A DNA stretch of 64,000 nucleotides from Sphingomonas aracearum (GTDB lineage: Bacteria > Pseudomonadota > Alphaproteobacteria > Sphingomonadales > Sphingomonadaceae): NCBI RefSeq assembly GCF_003345355.1, contig NZ_QQNB01000001.1:1364001-1428000 (forward strand), in the 5' to 3' direction. Both the position numbers and the translations under genes were made by a program. The notes under the pieces are model-generated. The model was not told the DNA's origin, did not search any database, and worked only from the letters and a program-made list of their open reading frames with translations. Shown in pieces: positions 63,429-64,000 of the stretch. The stretch's first letter is position 1, and every line of letters starts with the position of its first letter.

Positions 63429-64000
63429 ATGAGTGGCGCTTACAGCCGGATGCTGAGCATCGGCGCATCGATCGGGGCACTTGTCTGGGCGATGCCCGCA
63501 GCGGCGCAGGAAGCGCCCGCGGCACCGGCGGCGCAGCAGGATCCGGGCGGACTGGCAACCGGCGCGGAGGCTGCGGCAGCAGCGGCGGGCGGGCAGGAGC
63601 GCGGCGAGATCGTGGTCACCGGCTCGCGCATCGCGCGGCGCGACTATACCGCCGAAAGCCCGATCGCCACCGTCAACCAGGACTTCCTGCAGAACAGCGG
63701 GCCGACGACCATCGAGCAGTCGCTGAACGTGCTGCCGCAGTTCCAGGCGACGCAGGGCGCACAGACCTCGTCCAACGCGATCGGCGGGCCCACCGCGTCG
63801 GGCGGCCGCTCCAACGCGAACCTGCGCGGACTGGGCACGTCGCGCACCCTGGTGCTGTTCGACGGCCGCCGGCTGCAACCGTCCGACCCGCTGGGCGGGA
63901 TCGACCTCAACACCATCTCCCCCGCGCTGATCTCGTCGGTGGAGACGATCACGGGCGGCGCCTCGGCGATCTACGGCTCGGACGCGGTGGCCGGTGTGGT
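63429..64000 (+). CDS. TonB-dependent receptor, 5' part
   Basis: The first 190 codons of an outer-membrane receptor that continues beyond the window. The signal peptide (SIGASIGALVWAMPAAAQ) is cleaved near A26; an Ala-rich linker leads to EIVVTGSRIARRDY, the usual plug start of sphingomonad TonB-dependent receptors. The plug then reads TTIEQSLNVLPQFQ, RGLGTSRTLVLFDGRRL and ISSVETITGGASAIYGSDAV. The substrate cannot be told from this part. GGGGAG precedes ATG 63429. Confidence 0.93.
   Translation, partial: MSGAYSRMLSIGASIGALVWAMPAAAQEAPAAPAAQQDPGGLATGAEAAAAAAGGQERGEIVVTGSRIARRDYTAESPIATVNQDFLQNSGPTTIEQSLNVLPQFQATQGAQTSSNAIGGPTASGGRSNANLRGLGTSRTLVLFDGRRLQPSDPLGGIDLNTISPALISSVETITGGASAIYGSDAVAGV

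Overview
This 64-kb window is chromosomal DNA from a high-GC alphaproteobacterium, most probably a member of the Sphingomonadaceae (Sphingomonas-like). The evidence is the very high GC content, an RNase E ending in the GWW peptide known to bind PNPase in Caulobacter, a class I PHA synthase with a phasin, a periplasmic PaoABC-type molybdoenzyme, and a TonB-dependent receptor with the EIVVTGSRI plug start typical of sphingomonads. Almost every stretch is coding. I see no tRNA or rRNA gene, CRISPR array, transposase or integrase. The repeats present are short palindromic (REP-like) elements between genes.

Layout. Bases 1-4504: a PepSY transmembrane protein behind a Fur-box-like palindrome, a tiny membrane protein, and the large RNase E gene (rne). 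Bases 4995-9317: N-acetylmuramoyl-L-alanine amidase, glmM, a dicarboxylate/amino-acid:cation symporter, two REP pairs and a lower-GC orphan membrane protein. Bases 9387-16168: nudC, a serine hydrolase translationally coupled to mutY, a DUF721/DciA-like gene followed by two DsbA-like thiol oxidoreductases, a Crp/Fnr regulator and clpS. Bases 16324-22691: phasin and phaC with a palindrome-rich promoter, then a forward run of an alanine-type aminotransferase, a TauE/SafE transporter, a RidA protein and a FemAB-like acyltransferase. Bases 22796-27489: two polytopic GT-C-like membrane proteins and argG.

Bases 27630-37850: an EF-hand protein, cyclopropane-fatty-acid synthase, a molybdenum oxidoreductase with its cytochrome b561 partner, a flavin reductase, a second TauE/SafE, a CAP-domain lipoprotein, rlmN, a DUF6454-like protein, an IalB-like protein, a histidine phosphatase and an outer-membrane beta-barrel. 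Bases 38053-42230: dnaN and recF, separated by an inverted glycosyltransferase gene. Bases 42315-50771: a secreted orphan, a J-domain protein facing bolA, then a forward block of GST, NUDIX, pirin and epoxide-hydrolase-like genes, and paoABC. Bases 50864-64000: xseA and purD with overlapping divergent start codons, an HhH protein, a possible micro-ORF and a DUF4760 protein, oligogalacturonate lyase facing an MFS transporter, prfC, smc, and the 5' end of a TonB-dependent receptor.

Most genes are housekeeping: DNA replication and repair (DciA-like, DnaN, RecF, MutY, XseA, SMC), RNA and protein turnover (RNase E, RlmN, RF3, ClpS), envelope building (GlmM, amidase, Cfa), and redox and detoxification (Dsb, PaoABC, GST, pirin, Mo oxidoreductase). 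I did not find a clearly new multi-gene system. The points that deserve a second look are the CATG divergent start overlap of xseA/purD, the GT-C-like membrane protein pair with STT3-like acidic and DHH motifs, the 9/31-codon ORF with a strong ribosome-binding site before a terminator, the operator-like palindromes at the phasin and Crp/Fnr promoters, and several distinct families of intergenic inverted repeats.
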